Assembly: GCA_963715045.1 (NCBI GenBank)
Contig: CAVQRC010000039.1
Span: 62,001-126,000 of the forward strand
DNA length: 64,000 nt
Reading direction: 5' to 3'
DNA from: CAVQRC01 sp963715045
GTDB taxonomy: Bacteria; Planctomycetota; Planctomycetia; Pirellulales; Lacipirellulaceae
This document shows, piece by piece, positions 8,676-18,600 of the stretch (position 1 is the first letter of the stretch; each line of letters begins with the position of its first letter). Under the pieces are notes generated by a model that was not told the origin of the DNA, ran no database searches, and saw only the letters and a program-made list of their open reading frames with translations. The translations under genes and the position numbers were made by a program.

Positions 8676-9747
8676 ATGAGAAAGATGTTCCTGCGACATG
8701 CGGCCGTAGTTGCCGTAGCGATCGGGATGGTGGTCTTTACCGCCCGCGATGCCGACGCTTTTGGCAGCTGGGGTTCGCACGGCAGTTCGGGTTCCTTTGG
8801 AGGCTACGCGTCCTCCGGCAGTTGGGGATCCAGCGGTAGCTACGGTTCCAGCGGTAGCTGGGGGTCCAGCGGAAGCTACGGTTCCAGCGGAAGCTACGGT
8901 TCCAGCGGTAGCTGGGGTTCTGCCGGCTCGTATGGCGGACATCGTGCAAGTCGACTGGCACGCCGCACAGCACGACGCGCAGCACGCGGCAGCTATGGCT
9001 CCTACGGCAGTCATGGCAGTTGGGGAAGCTCCGGCAGCCACGGTTCCTCGGGCAGCTACGGTTCCTCGGGCAGCTACGGTTCCTCGGGCAGCTACGGTTC
9101 CTCGGGCGCACGGCAGCCACGGTTCCTACGGTGGATATGCGGTTCCCGTCGAGACCTACTCGCAGCCGATGGAGTCCGAGCAGCCGACGCCGGCTCCCGC
9201 TTCGGAAGCTCCCGCAGACCCGGGAACGGCCATGATTGAGGTCGAAGTTCCTGCTGACGCGCGGATCTTCGTCAACGACAACCTCACCAAGACTCCCGGC
9301 ACTTACCGCCGATTCGTCTCGCGTGGATTGGACGAGGAACGTGTCTACACCTACAACGTGCGTGCCGAGTTCGAGCGGGACGGCGAGCAGGTCGAAGAAA
9401 CCAAGTCCCTCCAACTCACTTCCGGTGGAGTCGCCCGCCTCAGCTTTGCGGCCGACCAGCGTGCGACGGTTGCCACCGAGCCCGCGACCACCAAGCTCAT
9501 TGTTCATGTTCCATCCGACGCAAAGGTTGCGCTCTCCGGAACCATGACACGGCAGACCGGCGAGACGCGTGAATTCTCAACGACCCAACTGACCAAAGGC
9601 CAGGTGTGGTCGGACTACATCGTCAAGGTTGAGTACACTCGCAACGGCCAGGTCGAAGTCCAGGAGCGGACGATCGAGCTGACCGGTGGTCAAGACCAGG
9701 AGCTGACCTTCGATTTTGACGCCTCGCAGCTCGCTCAGGCGGACTGA
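8676..9747 (+). CDS. Exported Gly/Ser/Tyr-repeat protein with two TIGR03000-like domains (frameshifted)
   Basis: ATG 8676 follows AAAGGGAG, so the upstream ATG at 8658 is not used. A signal peptide (FLRHAAVVAVAIGMVVF, then ARDADA) leads into a low-complexity region of GSSGSYGSSGSWGSSGS type, split by a basic RASRLARRTARRAAR block. After a frame change near 9108 two domains follow: MIEVEVPADARIFVNDNLTK...YTYNVRAEFERDGEQ (about 9233-9465) and LIVHVPSDAKVALSGTMTR...YIVKVEYTRNGQ (about 9489-9730). Their pattern matches the planctomycete TIGR03000 domain, of unknown function. The protein is probably a structural envelope component. A strong terminator follows. Confidence 0.7.
8776..9108 (+). repeat. 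Coding minisatellite (GSYGSSGSWGSS units)
   Basis: Fifteen-base units of the type GGTTCCAGCGGTAGC/GGTTCCTCGGGCAGC are repeated in two blocks, about 8776-8935 and 8990-9108. Units within each block are almost identical, so the array may vary in length between strains, and the frame change at its end may be an assembly artefact of the repeat. Confidence 0.75.
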
Positions 9748-9803
9748 CAAGCCCGCAAACTCGACTGCACCCGTCAGGTCGAAGTCAACCCAACCGTCTA
9801 CGC

Positions 9804-9846
9804 GACCCCTGCACTGGAACTGACCGGTGCAGGGGTCTTTCTTTTT
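9804..9846 (+). terminator. Rho-independent terminator
   Basis: An 11-bp perfect stem GACCCCTGCAC / GTGCAGGGGTC (9804-9814 and 9827-9837) with a 12-base loop is followed by TTTCTTTTT. It ends the TIGR03000 transcript. Confidence 0.9.
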
Positions 9847-9917
9847 GCTGGCCGTGATCGATCCGCCCACGCTTTGTTCGCCTCGGCAACGAATCCCTGC
9901 CGATAAGCCCAACGGAT

Positions 9918-10718
9918 ATGTCCCGCACCAAACAACCCAACCCCACGCCCTCGCAGGAAGCACAGGCGAAGGATCGCGGTCGTCCACCCTCCGACCAAGT
10001 GCCCGTGCAACCTCACGCGGCGATCCGCAGCGTCGTCAGCGTGCTCCTCGTGTTTCATCTGTTTGCGGTCGCCGTTGCGCCGATGACAATCAAGGTCGCA
10101 AACCTCGGACCTCGACCCGAGCCGCCCGGAGGAGGTCCTCCTCCCCCCGCAGATACCGAGTTTCAGGCACCGCCGATCGTCCAGGTCTGGGGCGGATGTT
10201 CGTACTACCTCACGCCGCTGTACCTCAATCACGGTTACAGTTTCTTCGCCCCCGATCCTGGACCCAGCCATCTCGTCGAATTCGAAGTCGCCCGTACCGA
10301 CGGCACCACGATCTCTGGCCGCTTTCCCGATCTGGAGACGCACTGGCCGCGGCTGAGGTATCACCGCTTCAAGATGCTTGCCGATCAGGCCCCACAACTC
10401 GTGGGCGATCTCGAACGGATGCAGGGCCCGGAGGCGACGTCCGATGTGGCCCGGGCCTACGGCAGCTACCTGCTCGATGAGTACGTCGGCACCGAGGCAC
10501 GCCTGCGACTCATCTCGCACCGACTGTTGTGGCCGGGTGAAGTGCTGGCCGGCAAGCCGCTCGATGCCCCGGACACCTACCGCGTACTCGGTGAGGAAAT
10601 CGTCCGGCAGGAACCGACGGGCGATCTGGGACGTGACGCCGGCCGCGGGGCTTCCCGCTCGGCCGCCCAGGAAGCCGTCCAGATACCGGCCGAATTCTCG
10701 CGGAGCTCGTACCGATGA
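9918..10718 (+). CDS. Hypothetical membrane protein paired with HTTM protein
   Basis: The protein is 266 residues with one N-terminal membrane segment (SVVSVLLVFHLFAVAVAPMT) after a polar Pro/Gln-rich head. A Pro/Gly linker follows, then a soluble domain with SYYLTPLYLNHGYSFFAPDPGPSHLVEFEV. I recall this GYSFFAPDPG pattern in planctomycete proteins encoded just before an HTTM protein; its function is not known. The stop overlaps the next start by four bases (ATGA), showing translational coupling. Its ATG at 9918 lies 72 bases after the terminator. The gene is intact. Confidence 0.65.
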   Translation: MSRTKQPNPTPSQEAQAKDRGRPPSDQVPVQPHAAIRSVVSVLLVFHLFAVAVAPMTIKVANLGPRPEPPGGGPPPPADTEFQAPPIVQVWGGCSYYLTPLYLNHGYSFFAPDPGPSHLVEFEVARTDGTTISGRFPDLETHWPRLRYHRFKMLADQAPQLVGDLERMQGPEATSDVARAYGSYLLDEYVGTEARLRLISHRLLWPGEVLAGKPLDAPDTYRVLGEEIVRQEPTGDLGRDAGRGASRSAAQEAVQIPAEFSRSSYR

Positions 10719-11701
10719 GCATCTCGACGCTCCAGGCCGCACCGCGGGCGGCTGGCCGAATGTGGCACGCCTGGGACCGCTTCTGGTTCACGCCGATGGA
10801 CGCCGCCACGTTGAGCCTGATCCGCATCTTCGCAGGCGCGATGCTGCTTTACACGCACTTCGTGTGGTCGTTCGACCTGTCAGCGTTCTTTGGTCAACAC
10901 GGTTTTCTGCCCCCGGAAGTCATGAGTAAGCTGATCGACACTCGGTTGTCGTGGAGCTATTTCTGGTACATCGATTCGCCTGGCCTGCTGTGGACCGTTC
11001 ACATCCTGGCTCTCGTCGCATTCGCGATGCTGACCGTGGGGTTGTTCACCCGTGTGGCGAGCATCCTTGCTTTCCTGGCAGCCGTCTCTTACGCCAACCG
11101 GGTTACGCCAGGCGCCTACTTCGGCCTCGACAAGATCAATTGCATGCTTGCCCTGTATCTGGTCCTTGGACCCAGCGGGGCGCGTTACTCCATCGATGCC
11201 TGGTGGCGTCGCCGTCGCGATCAGCGCCCCGCCGCCGTCGCGTCGAGTTGGGTGACCGTGGCGATTCGCTTGATCCAGCTCCATATGTGCGTGATCTACT
11301 TTTTCTCGGGTCTCGACAAATACCTGGGTGATACCTGGCGAGACGGGTCGGCCGTCTGGTGGAGCGTCGCCAACCTCGAGTATCAGTCACTCAACCTCAC
11401 ATGGCTTGCCGGATGGCCATGGCTCGTGAGTCTGCTCACGTACGGGACGCTATTCTGGGAACTTACCTACGCGGTGCTCGTGTGGCCGCGGGCGACCCGC
11501 CCGTGGGTCCTCGCGATCGCGGTCGCGACCCACCTGGGCATCGCCATCGGCCTGGGCATGATCACCTTCGGCCTGGTCATGCTGATCGGAAATCTCGCCT
11601 TCGTGCCCTCCGACCTGGATCAACCGTGTGTTCCGCAGACGGCGAGCGTCGTCTGCGACTTGAGCTGTGCGCAGCCGGATCCAAGAACTACCCGGCTGTA
11701 A
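10715..11701 (+). CDS. HTTM-domain multipass membrane protein
   Basis: The 328-residue protein has six or more hydrophobic segments and the HTTM (VKGC-like) pattern: FTPMDAATLSLIRIFAGAML at the start, the FFGQHGFLP loop, SPGLLWTVHILALVAFAMLT, and CVIYFFSGLDKYLGDTWRDG. HTTM proteins are related to vitamin-K-dependent gamma-carboxylase and DoxX; bacterial members have no fixed role. It is translationally coupled to the upstream hypothetical protein, so the pair probably acts as a membrane complex. The last ~25 residues (SVVCDLSCAQPDPRTTRL) are not hydrophobic and might come from a late frame change. It converges on the YdjM-like gene with a 14-base gap. Confidence 0.75.
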   Translation: MSISTLQAAPRAAGRMWHAWDRFWFTPMDAATLSLIRIFAGAMLLYTHFVWSFDLSAFFGQHGFLPPEVMSKLIDTRLSWSYFWYIDSPGLLWTVHILALVAFAMLTVGLFTRVASILAFLAAVSYANRVTPGAYFGLDKINCMLALYLVLGPSGARYSIDAWWRRRRDQRPAAVASSWVTVAIRLIQLHMCVIYFFSGLDKYLGDTWRDGSAVWWSVANLEYQSLNLTWLAGWPWLVSLLTYGTLFWELTYAVLVWPRATRPWVLAIAVATHLGIAIGLGMITFGLVMLIGNLAFVPSDLDQPCVPQTASVVCDLSCAQPDPRTTRL

Positions 11702-11715
11702 CGAATACTCTCAAC

Positions 11716-12651
11716 CTAGGCCCTATTGGCTGACGCTTTTCCAGAAGCGGCGCGCGCCGTGTCGTAGATCGAACGATCGCGGGCGGGCGGTTGTGATTGG
11801 CTTGGCGATTCGCTGGTCGGTGCGATCCGCGACTCGGGCTCGGTGGTCTCCCAACGCGGACCGAATTGCGGTCCGTACGGGTAACGCGGCTCGGCTTCGC
11901 GGTCGCCGGGAAGAGACTGCGGGCCTGTCGGCGACGCACCTTCAGGATTCTTGAGCCTGGGAATCAGAGCCTCTGCTTTTTGGTTCAACAACGCGAACGG
12001 ATGCGGTGTCCCGTAGCGTTCCATGACGGAGGGCTCCGCGAGAATCAACGCCGTGACGAGTACGAGTTTGGCGTACACCGAGAGGTTCCCCCACACGTTT
12101 CGGCCCCAGAGCTTCAGAGCGGTTCCCGACGATCGCCGTTGGCGAAGCCGACCCCGGGACCACTCCAGGCTGTAGATTTCGTCGAGCACCAGATGCGACA
12201 TGACGCCCAGGAATACGCCGCCGGCGTTGAAATAGCGGAGGTATAGATTGGAGCAGCCGCAAATCAAGAATGCGATGCCGGCAAATACGAGGGCGGCCGG
12301 GATGCTGTGAAACATTCCGCGATGGACGGTGTATTTGGCCAGCATCGTCGAGACACCGAACCGGATGAACAGATAGATCGCCCCGGCGGCGAGTACCATC
12401 GAGTGGTAACTGAGGCCGACTTGCTGCATGCGATCGACGAGCAGCATCGGCACGACCGCGGCCGCCAGGCTCATGGTCTCGCGGAGCGGAATGCCGCTGT
12501 CGGAGTCGATGTCGGGCAGCATGCCGGAGACACCGCACAAGCCACCGCCAACCAGCGCGGCATCAATCGGAAGGCCCCAGGCGATCCCCGTCGCGGCATA
12601 GCCAAAGCCGAGCGTGGTGCTGAAACCGACGTGAGTCTTGAAGTCGGCCAT
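11716..12651 (-). CDS. YdjM/DUF457-type membrane-bound hydrolase-like protein
   Basis: The first ~210 residues form a multipass membrane domain with SGMLPDIDSDSGIP and HRGMFHSIPAALVFAGI, the Asp/His motifs of the YdjM (LexA-regulated, DUF457) putative metal-dependent hydrolase family. SHLVLDEIYSLEWSRGR carries another conserved His-Asp-Glu. The last ~100 residues are a Pro/Ser/Arg-rich cytoplasmic tail. The 311-residue gene is intact, with start ATG 12651. The hydrolase activity of this family is predicted, not shown. Confidence 0.7.
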   Translation of the reverse strand: MADFKTHVGFSTTLGFGYAATGIAWGLPIDAALVGGGLCGVSGMLPDIDSDSGIPLRETMSLAAAVVPMLLVDRMQQVGLSYHSMVLAAGAIYLFIRFGVSTMLAKYTVHRGMFHSIPAALVFAGIAFLICGCSNLYLRYFNAGGVFLGVMSHLVLDEIYSLEWSRGRLRQRRSSGTALKLWGRNVWGNLSVYAKLVLVTALILAEPSVMERYGTPHPFALLNQKAEALIPRLKNPEGASPTGPQSLPGDREAEPRYPYGPQFGPRWETTEPESRIAPTSESPSQSQPPARDRSIYDTARAASGKASANRA

Positions 12652-12972
12652 CCGTGGCTCTCCAACGACGATCGCTGTGACAGACTACGCAGCGGCAAGA
12701 TCGGTCTCTGCAGATCGAATCGCTGTGCAGTCCCTGGCAGTTAACAAGCGGACTGTACTGAAAACTGATTCCTCGGCAAATGCGAATCGAGTCCGATGAG
12801 GGCTCGATCGTGCCGCGGGACATCACCCTGTGCTAGCAACCTCATTGATGCCTGCGAAAGCCGCGTTGGCTCGTCTCCCAGTGGCCGCTATACTCCTCCG
12901 ACTTCGGCGAATCGGCGACCGGTCCCATTCGCGATTCACCTGACGCGCTGACCTGCTTCTGCCAGATGATCC
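12652..12972. other. Divergent intergenic region upstream of cvpA
   Basis: Apart from the cvpA promoter described separately, this stretch shows no coding frame or hairpin I can support. It must also hold the promoter of the YdjM-like gene on the other strand, which I could not pick out. Confidence 0.4.
12866..12894 (+). promoter_or_regulatory. Good sigma-70-type promoter for cvpA
   Basis: TTGGCT (12866-12871), a 17-base spacer and TATACT (12889-12894), about 78 bases before the cvpA start. This is the best-matched promoter I found in the window. Confidence 0.5.
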
Positions 12973-13644
12973 ATGCAAACCTATGACTTTCTCATGATCG
13001 CGGTGCTGGCCGGCACGACCGTGTTTGGTTTTGTGAAAGGCATGGCCTGGCAGATCGCATCCCTGGCGTCGTTGATCCTCAGCTACTTCGTCGCTCTGCG
13101 ACTCAGTCCTCAGGTCGCGCCCGTGTTCGGAAACAACGCGCCCCTGAACCGCTTCGTGGCCATGCTCGTGATTTACATTCTCTGCTCGTTCGCGATCTGG
13201 TTGCTGTTTCGCGTCGTCTCGAACGTGATCGACCGCGTCAGACTCAAAGAGTTCGACCGGCAACTGGGAGCCTTGCTCGGATTCGCCAAGGGGGTCTTGT
13301 TCTGTGTGGCGATTACTTTTTTCGCGGTGACGCTACTCCCCGGCGGACAGAAGGAAGACATCCTCGCCTCGCGTTCCGGACACTACATCGGCGAGCTGCT
13401 TAGTCGCACTCGGACGGTCGTACCGGATGAGGTCCGCGAAGTCATCGGTCCTTATCTCGACCGGATCGAACAGGGCCTTGATCCGAATCAACCCACTGAG
13501 CTGCAGGCCCCGCCCGCTGGCTTGCCGCAGCTCCCCGGCCCGCAATGGTCTGACAGTTGGCCCAATACCAGCAGCGACCAGGATTGGTCGGGTACCTGGC
13601 CCAATACGCGGAGTGCCAGCCAGCCTCAGGACGTTTCCCGCTGA
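12973..13644 (+). CDS. cvpA: CvpA family membrane protein
   Basis: The 223-residue protein has the CvpA layout: an N-terminal hydrophobic segment with FLMIAVLAGTTVFGFVKG, a second segment (SLASLILSYFVALRLSP), a third (FVAMLVIYILCSFAIWLLF), then RLKEFDRQLGALLGFAKGVL and a fourth. CvpA is linked to colicin V production and envelope stress tolerance in proteobacteria; its role here is unknown. After the core comes a Gln/Pro/Trp-rich tail containing two near-copies of a SxxWSxTWPNT unit. RluB follows 47 bases later on the same strand, likely in one transcript. Confidence 0.8.
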   Translation: MQTYDFLMIAVLAGTTVFGFVKGMAWQIASLASLILSYFVALRLSPQVAPVFGNNAPLNRFVAMLVIYILCSFAIWLLFRVVSNVIDRVRLKEFDRQLGALLGFAKGVLFCVAITFFAVTLLPGGQKEDILASRSGHYIGELLSRTRTVVPDEVREVIGPYLDRIEQGLDPNQPTELQAPPAGLPQLPGPQWSDSWPNTSSDQDWSGTWPNTRSASQPQDVSR

Positions 13645-13691
13645 AATGGGGGCCCTGCCCTCTCTTGCCCTCGGCGGATAGACTGAGGCCC

Positions 13692-14522
13692 ATGCCTCGC
13701 ACCGCTCACCGAAATACCCAGCCTGAGCATACCCAGCCTCGGCCGAGCGACGGACCGCAGCGGCTGCAGAAAGTTCTTGCCGCCGCCGGTATCGCCAGTC
13801 GCCGCGAGAGCGAGTCGCTGATACTTGAAGGGCGTGTCGAGGTCGATGGACACGTCGTCGCCGAACTGGGGGTCAAGGTGGACCCTGCCGCCCAGGAAAT
13901 CCGCCTCGACGGCGAAGTCCTCCGAACGCCCAAACGAGTTTACTACGCGGTCAACAAACCGCCCGGCGTGCTCTCGACGGCCCGCGACCCGGATGGCCGC
14001 CCCCGTGTCATCGACCTGGTGCCGAAGAATTTCGGACACGTCTTCAACGTCGGTCGACTCGACGCCTCGAGCGAGGGGCTGATCCTCGTCACCAACGATG
14101 GCGAGCTTGCGAATCGGCTCACACATCCCCGCCATGAAATCCCCAAGATCTACCTGGCGACCGTCAGCGGCGCCATCGAAGAATCGGCCCTGAAGCAATT
14201 GCGAAAAGGGATGCATCTTGCCGAAGGCTTTGCCCGCGTCGTTTCGGTCCGCGTCAAGAAACGCCACAAGAAAGCATCAATCCTCGAAATCGTCCTCGAT
14301 GAGGGGCGCAACCGAGAGATTCGTCGTTTGCTCGCCCGAGTCGGGCACAAAGTCATCCGGTTGCAGCGGATTGCAATCGGCCCGCTGCGGCTGGGCATGC
14401 TGCCGATCGGAGCGAGTCGTCCATTGACGCCGCCCGAAGTCACCGCGCTTCGCCAGGCGACGGGGCTTCAACGCGCTCCATCTCGCTCCCGTGGTCGACC
14501 GAAGCGTCGCGAGAAGAAGTGA
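13692..14522 (+). CDS. rluB: Pseudouridine synthase RluB/RsuA family
   Basis: An S4 RNA-binding domain (QRLQKVLAAAGIASRRESE, GRVEVDGHVV) precedes the catalytic domain with YYAVNKPPGVLSTA, NVGRLDASSEGLILVTND (catalytic Asp at residue 124), and EGRNREIRRLLARVGHKV. The family converts uridines in rRNA to pseudouridine; RluB modifies 23S U2605 in E. coli. The exact target here is inferred. The C-terminal Arg/Lys-rich tail is usual. ATG 13692 is the first start giving the S4 domain at the N-terminus. The stop TGA shares its last base with the pyrK start, so the two are coupled. The gene is intact. Confidence 0.85.
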   Translation: MPRTAHRNTQPEHTQPRPSDGPQRLQKVLAAAGIASRRESESLILEGRVEVDGHVVAELGVKVDPAAQEIRLDGEVLRTPKRVYYAVNKPPGVLSTARDPDGRPRVIDLVPKNFGHVFNVGRLDASSEGLILVTNDGELANRLTHPRHEIPKIYLATVSGAIEESALKQLRKGMHLAEGFARVVSVRVKKRHKKASILEIVLDEGRNREIRRLLARVGHKVIRLQRIAIGPLRLGMLPIGASRPLTPPEVTALRQATGLQRAPSRSRGRPKRREKK

Positions 14523-15412
14523 TGTCTCTCAATCACTCGGCTAACCCCCTGCACGCCGCGTTCTATGCGGACCATGCGGTTCGCGAGACCGTTGCCATCG
14601 AGTCCCAGACGCAGCTTGCCGAGTCAACCTATCGCGTGCGGTTCTCCAGCGAACGACTCGCTCAACGCGCCCTGCCTGGTCAGTTCTTTATGGTGCGGCT
14701 AGCCGGTTGCAACGACCCGTTGCTCGGCCGTGCTCTCGCGCTCTACGACGTGGTGCACCGTCCGGGACGGGCGGCCGCGATCGATCTGGTTTATTTCGTG
14801 GTGGGCAAATTCACGGGTCAGCTTGCCGCATGTCAGCCGGGTGACCGACTCGACGTCTGGGGCCCGCTCGGGAACGGCTTTGGCGAAGCACCGGTCGACC
14901 ACCTGATCATGGTTGCAGGCGGTATTGGCCAGACGCCTTTTGTCGCACTCGCAAGAGAAGCGCTCGGTAAGCAAGCGTATGGTCCCGCGGGCCGCAGCGG
15001 CATTCGGGCGGGGCGGGTAACGTTCTGCTATGGGGTTCGCACGCAGAGCCTTGCCGCCGGCCTGGATGACTTTCGCGATGCCGGCTGCGAAGTTCTGCTC
15101 AGCAGTGACGATGGTTCGATCGGTCACCACGGCCTCGTGACGGAAGTCCTCGCTCAAGTTCTCGAAGCTCAACCGTCACTCGACGGCTGCCGCGTCGTCT
15201 GTTGCGGGCCCGAACCGATGATGGAGGCTGTCGCCCGGCTGACCGCCAAACTCGGCGTGGCCTGCGCCGTTTCTCTCGAAACACCAATGGCCTGCGGAGT
15301 CGGTATCTGTTTCAGTTGCGTCGCGAAAGTCAAACAGGATGACGGCTCGTGGGACTATAAGCGGACCTGCGTCGAAGGGCCCATCTTTGCAGCCGAGAAG
15401 ATTGTGTGGTGA
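14522..15412 (+). CDS. pyrK: Dihydroorotate dehydrogenase B electron-transfer subunit
   Basis: PyrK passes electrons from dihydroorotate dehydrogenase (PyrDB) to NAD+ through FAD and a 2Fe-2S cluster in pyrimidine synthesis. Visible motifs are GQFFMVRL and LLGRALALYDV (FAD domain), GPLGNGFG, MVAGGIGQTPFVALA (NAD domain), then CGPEPMMEAVA. The C-terminal cluster motif is SLETPMACGVGICFSC with a further Cys at KRTCVEGP, so all four cluster ligands are present. The length of about 297 is normal. No pyrD lies beside it. GTG 14519 just upstream is a less likely start. It is coupled to rluB. Confidence 0.85.
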   Translation: MSLNHSANPLHAAFYADHAVRETVAIESQTQLAESTYRVRFSSERLAQRALPGQFFMVRLAGCNDPLLGRALALYDVVHRPGRAAAIDLVYFVVGKFTGQLAACQPGDRLDVWGPLGNGFGEAPVDHLIMVAGGIGQTPFVALAREALGKQAYGPAGRSGIRAGRVTFCYGVRTQSLAAGLDDFRDAGCEVLLSSDDGSIGHHGLVTEVLAQVLEAQPSLDGCRVVCCGPEPMMEAVARLTAKLGVACAVSLETPMACGVGICFSCVAKVKQDDGSWDYKRTCVEGPIFAAEKIVW

Positions 15413-15594
15413 AGAACCTTGCTCTTTCCACACCGCCGCCGGCAAGTGACAGATTGTTACCAGGTGACACCGGCGCCTCTTGAAAACTGCTCTCCGCGGT
15501 TGCCTTGAGCTTACCAAGGCCCCCTCATCGTTACGGTCGCAACGATCACGCGTTCTGTGACGCGTAATCTTTGCGTCTTGCACCGGTTAGACCG

Positions 15595-15622
15595 TTGACA
15601 CCGGCGTGTGGCTGGCCAGACT
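15595..15622 (+). promoter_or_regulatory. Possible promoter of the giant subtilase gene
   Basis: A perfect TTGACA (15595-15600) is followed after 16 bases by CAGACT (15617-15622); the start codon is 36 bases further on. The -10 is weak, but TAGACT/CAGACT-type boxes recur ahead of other genes here. Confidence 0.35.
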
Positions 15623-15658
15623 AAGCCCAAGTCGCGATCGAGCTAAGGGAGCAGAAAC

Positions 15659-18600
15659 ATGTTGCGTCTGAATCGAAAATCACCCGCCCGCAACATACTG
15701 AGCCGCCGGTTCCGGCAAGCGAGGGTGCTTCATCAACGCATCCAACAGTTCGAGACACTTGAGGCGCGGGCATTGCTCTCTGCTGGTCCCCTCTGGATCG
15801 ATACCGACCTGGCCAACGTCGAAGGAATTCTCGTTCAAGTACGCGAGGAACGTGTCGCTGCCTGGGACCCGAGCGGAGCAATCGCCCTTTCAGAGCTGAC
15901 GCCGCAACTGATGCGGGTTCCGCTGGCGCCCGACGCGGATCTGGAAGTTGCCCTGGCGACCTGGCAGAGCCATCCGGACGTGCTGTTCGCGGAACCGGAC
16001 TACACGGTACGCCTGGCAGATATCCCCGACGATCCCTCGTTCGACGAGTTGTGGGGGATGAACAACACGGGTCAGACAGGCGGCACGCTCGATGCCGACA
16101 TCGACGCCGCCGAAGCGTGGGAGTTGCACACCGGGAGCGGGCAGCGCGTGGTGGCAGTGATCGACACGGGCGTTGATTACCGGCACGAGGATCTCGCCGA
16201 CAACATGTGGCACAACCCGGGCGAGGTGCCCGGCGACGGCATCGACAACGACTTCAACGGCTACGTAGACGATGTCTACGGCTATGACTTTGCGAATAAC
16301 GATTCCGATCCCCTCGACGATCACAATCACGGCACGCACGTCGCCGGCACGATCGGGGCCGTGGCGAACAACGGCATCGGCGTGGCCGGCGTGAACTGGG
16401 ACGTCCAGATCATGGCGGTCAAGTTTCTCCGCGGCGATGGGGGGGGATCGATCAGCGACGCGATCGAGGCCCTCGACTACGCGGTCGATAACGGGGCGAA
16501 AATTTCCAACAACAGCTGGGGATTCAACGGGGGACTGTCGCAGGCACTCTACAACGCCGTCGCGGCCGCTCAGAACCAGGGTCACATCTTCGTGGCGGCT
16601 GCCGGCAACGGCAATTACCTGGGTGTCGGCCTCGACAACGACGTGTCACCGTTCTTTCCCGCGAACATCCCGCTCGACAACGTCGTCTCCGTCGCGGCTC
16701 TCGATGCCGACGACCTGCGGGCCACGTTCTCGAATTTCGGCGCGACGACCGTCGACGTCGGTGCCCCCGGCGTCAGCATTCTCAGCACCACGATTGGCGA
16801 TACCTACAGCGTCTTCAATGGCACCTCGATGGCGACCCCTCACGTCGCCGGCACGATTGCCCTGCTCTGGGACGCATTTCCGGAGTGGTCTTATCAGCAG
16901 GTGATCAATCGACTTTTCACTTCGGTCGATCCCGTGGCGGCTCTGGACGGACTGACGACGACCGGCGGACGAATCAATGCCCGCTCGATGTTCGACGCCG
17001 ATACGTTAGGACCAAAGTTGACCGGAAGTTCCCCGACAGGCGAAATCTCGACCCCCTTTGATCGCATCCTCGTCTCATTCAACGAGACAATCGACGCCAG
17101 TTCGTTCACACCCGCAGACATCAGCCTGTTTACAGGGCCTGCCGGAGCGGTTGACGTCGTCGACGTGCTCCCCGTTGCCAACTCGCTCGGCCGTGATTTC
17201 GAAATTTTGTTCGCCAGGCAGGAAGCCATCGGCGACTACCGGCTCGAAATCGATCCCGGCATCCTCGACCTGGGTGGGAACCCGCTTGACCAGGATGGCG
17301 ATGGTGTCGGGGGCGAAACGGTCGATGACGCATACGTTCACACCGTCACCTTGCTTCCGTTTGTGGGTCGTTACGACTTTGGCGATGCATCGTCTCCCGT
17401 GGCCCAGCATTTCACCCGCGTGCTGCCATGGGCAGAATACTCGGCCGCGGCCGGATTCGGCTGGCTGTCGAGCGGAGGGGCGGCCGTCGACCGTGGGGGA
17501 GAGGATCCGGTTGCGAGAGACCTCGTCTACGCGCCCTGCTCTCGTTCGCGGTCGATGTCCCCGGCGGCGCGTACGACATCACCCTCACGCTGGGGGACCT
17601 TGGCGCCTATGAACACGACTTGATGGAGATCTACCTCGAGGGGACGCCACTCGACGTGATCACGACAGCCGCCGGCGAAGTACTCGAATTGCAGTACAGC
17701 GGGATTGCCGTCGGCGACGGGCAACTGACGGTCGAAATTGTCGACCACGGAGGCGTCGATCCGAATGCGTTGATCAACGGGCTCGTCGTGCTCTGGTCTG
17801 GCGAAGACACCACCGGGCCGCGGGTACTCGCGGCCGAGGCTTCCGGCACGCTCCCCCGCACACTCGATCAGCTCACGCTCACCTTCAGCGAGCATCTCCT
17901 GGCCGACAGTTTTACGCTCGCTGACATCGTCGCGTTCGCAGGGCCCGATGGCCCGATCTCTGCGACCAGCGTCGCGGCCATCTCCGAGGGTACGTATCAA
18001 GTCGACTTCAGCCCGCAGACCGCCGTCGGCGAATACCAGCTCACACTGGCCGCGGCAATCGCCGACAAACAGGGGAATCTGATCGACCAGGATCAGGACG
18101 GGATTGGCGGCGAATCGCCGGATGACGAGTACACCGCGATCTTCGAACTTGAACCGCTGACGCTCCGCTACGACTTTGGCTTGTTGACTTCGCCGCTCGC
18201 CCCCGGGTACACGCAAGTGACGCCAGCCAGCACTTACAACGCGACCGCCGGCTTCGGCTGGCAGGGGAGCGGTGGTGCGGCCATTGATCGGAACGCCCCC
18301 GATCCGCTCACCAGCGATCTCGTTTACGCCTCGCAACTGGTCTTCGAGGCCGACGTTCCTGACGGCGTGTACAGCGTGCGGCTTGATGTGGGCGATGCCG
18401 GTCCGCACGTCCATGACCAGATGCGGGTCCTGCTCGAAGGAATTGAACGCGGCGTTCTCACCTCGGCCCCGGGTGAAGTCCTCGATCGCTCGTTCGACGG
18501 CGTGACGGTCAGCGACGGGCGGTTGACGCTGGAATTGATCGACGGCGGCGGGCAGGACGTCAATGTCGTGCTCAACGGTGCCGAGTTTCGACTGCTCGGT

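Noticed and set aside
8776..9108. A regular short repeat that might be a CRISPR array
   Set aside because: The units are 15 bases with no spacers and encode Gly/Ser-rich protein in frame. No cas gene is present.
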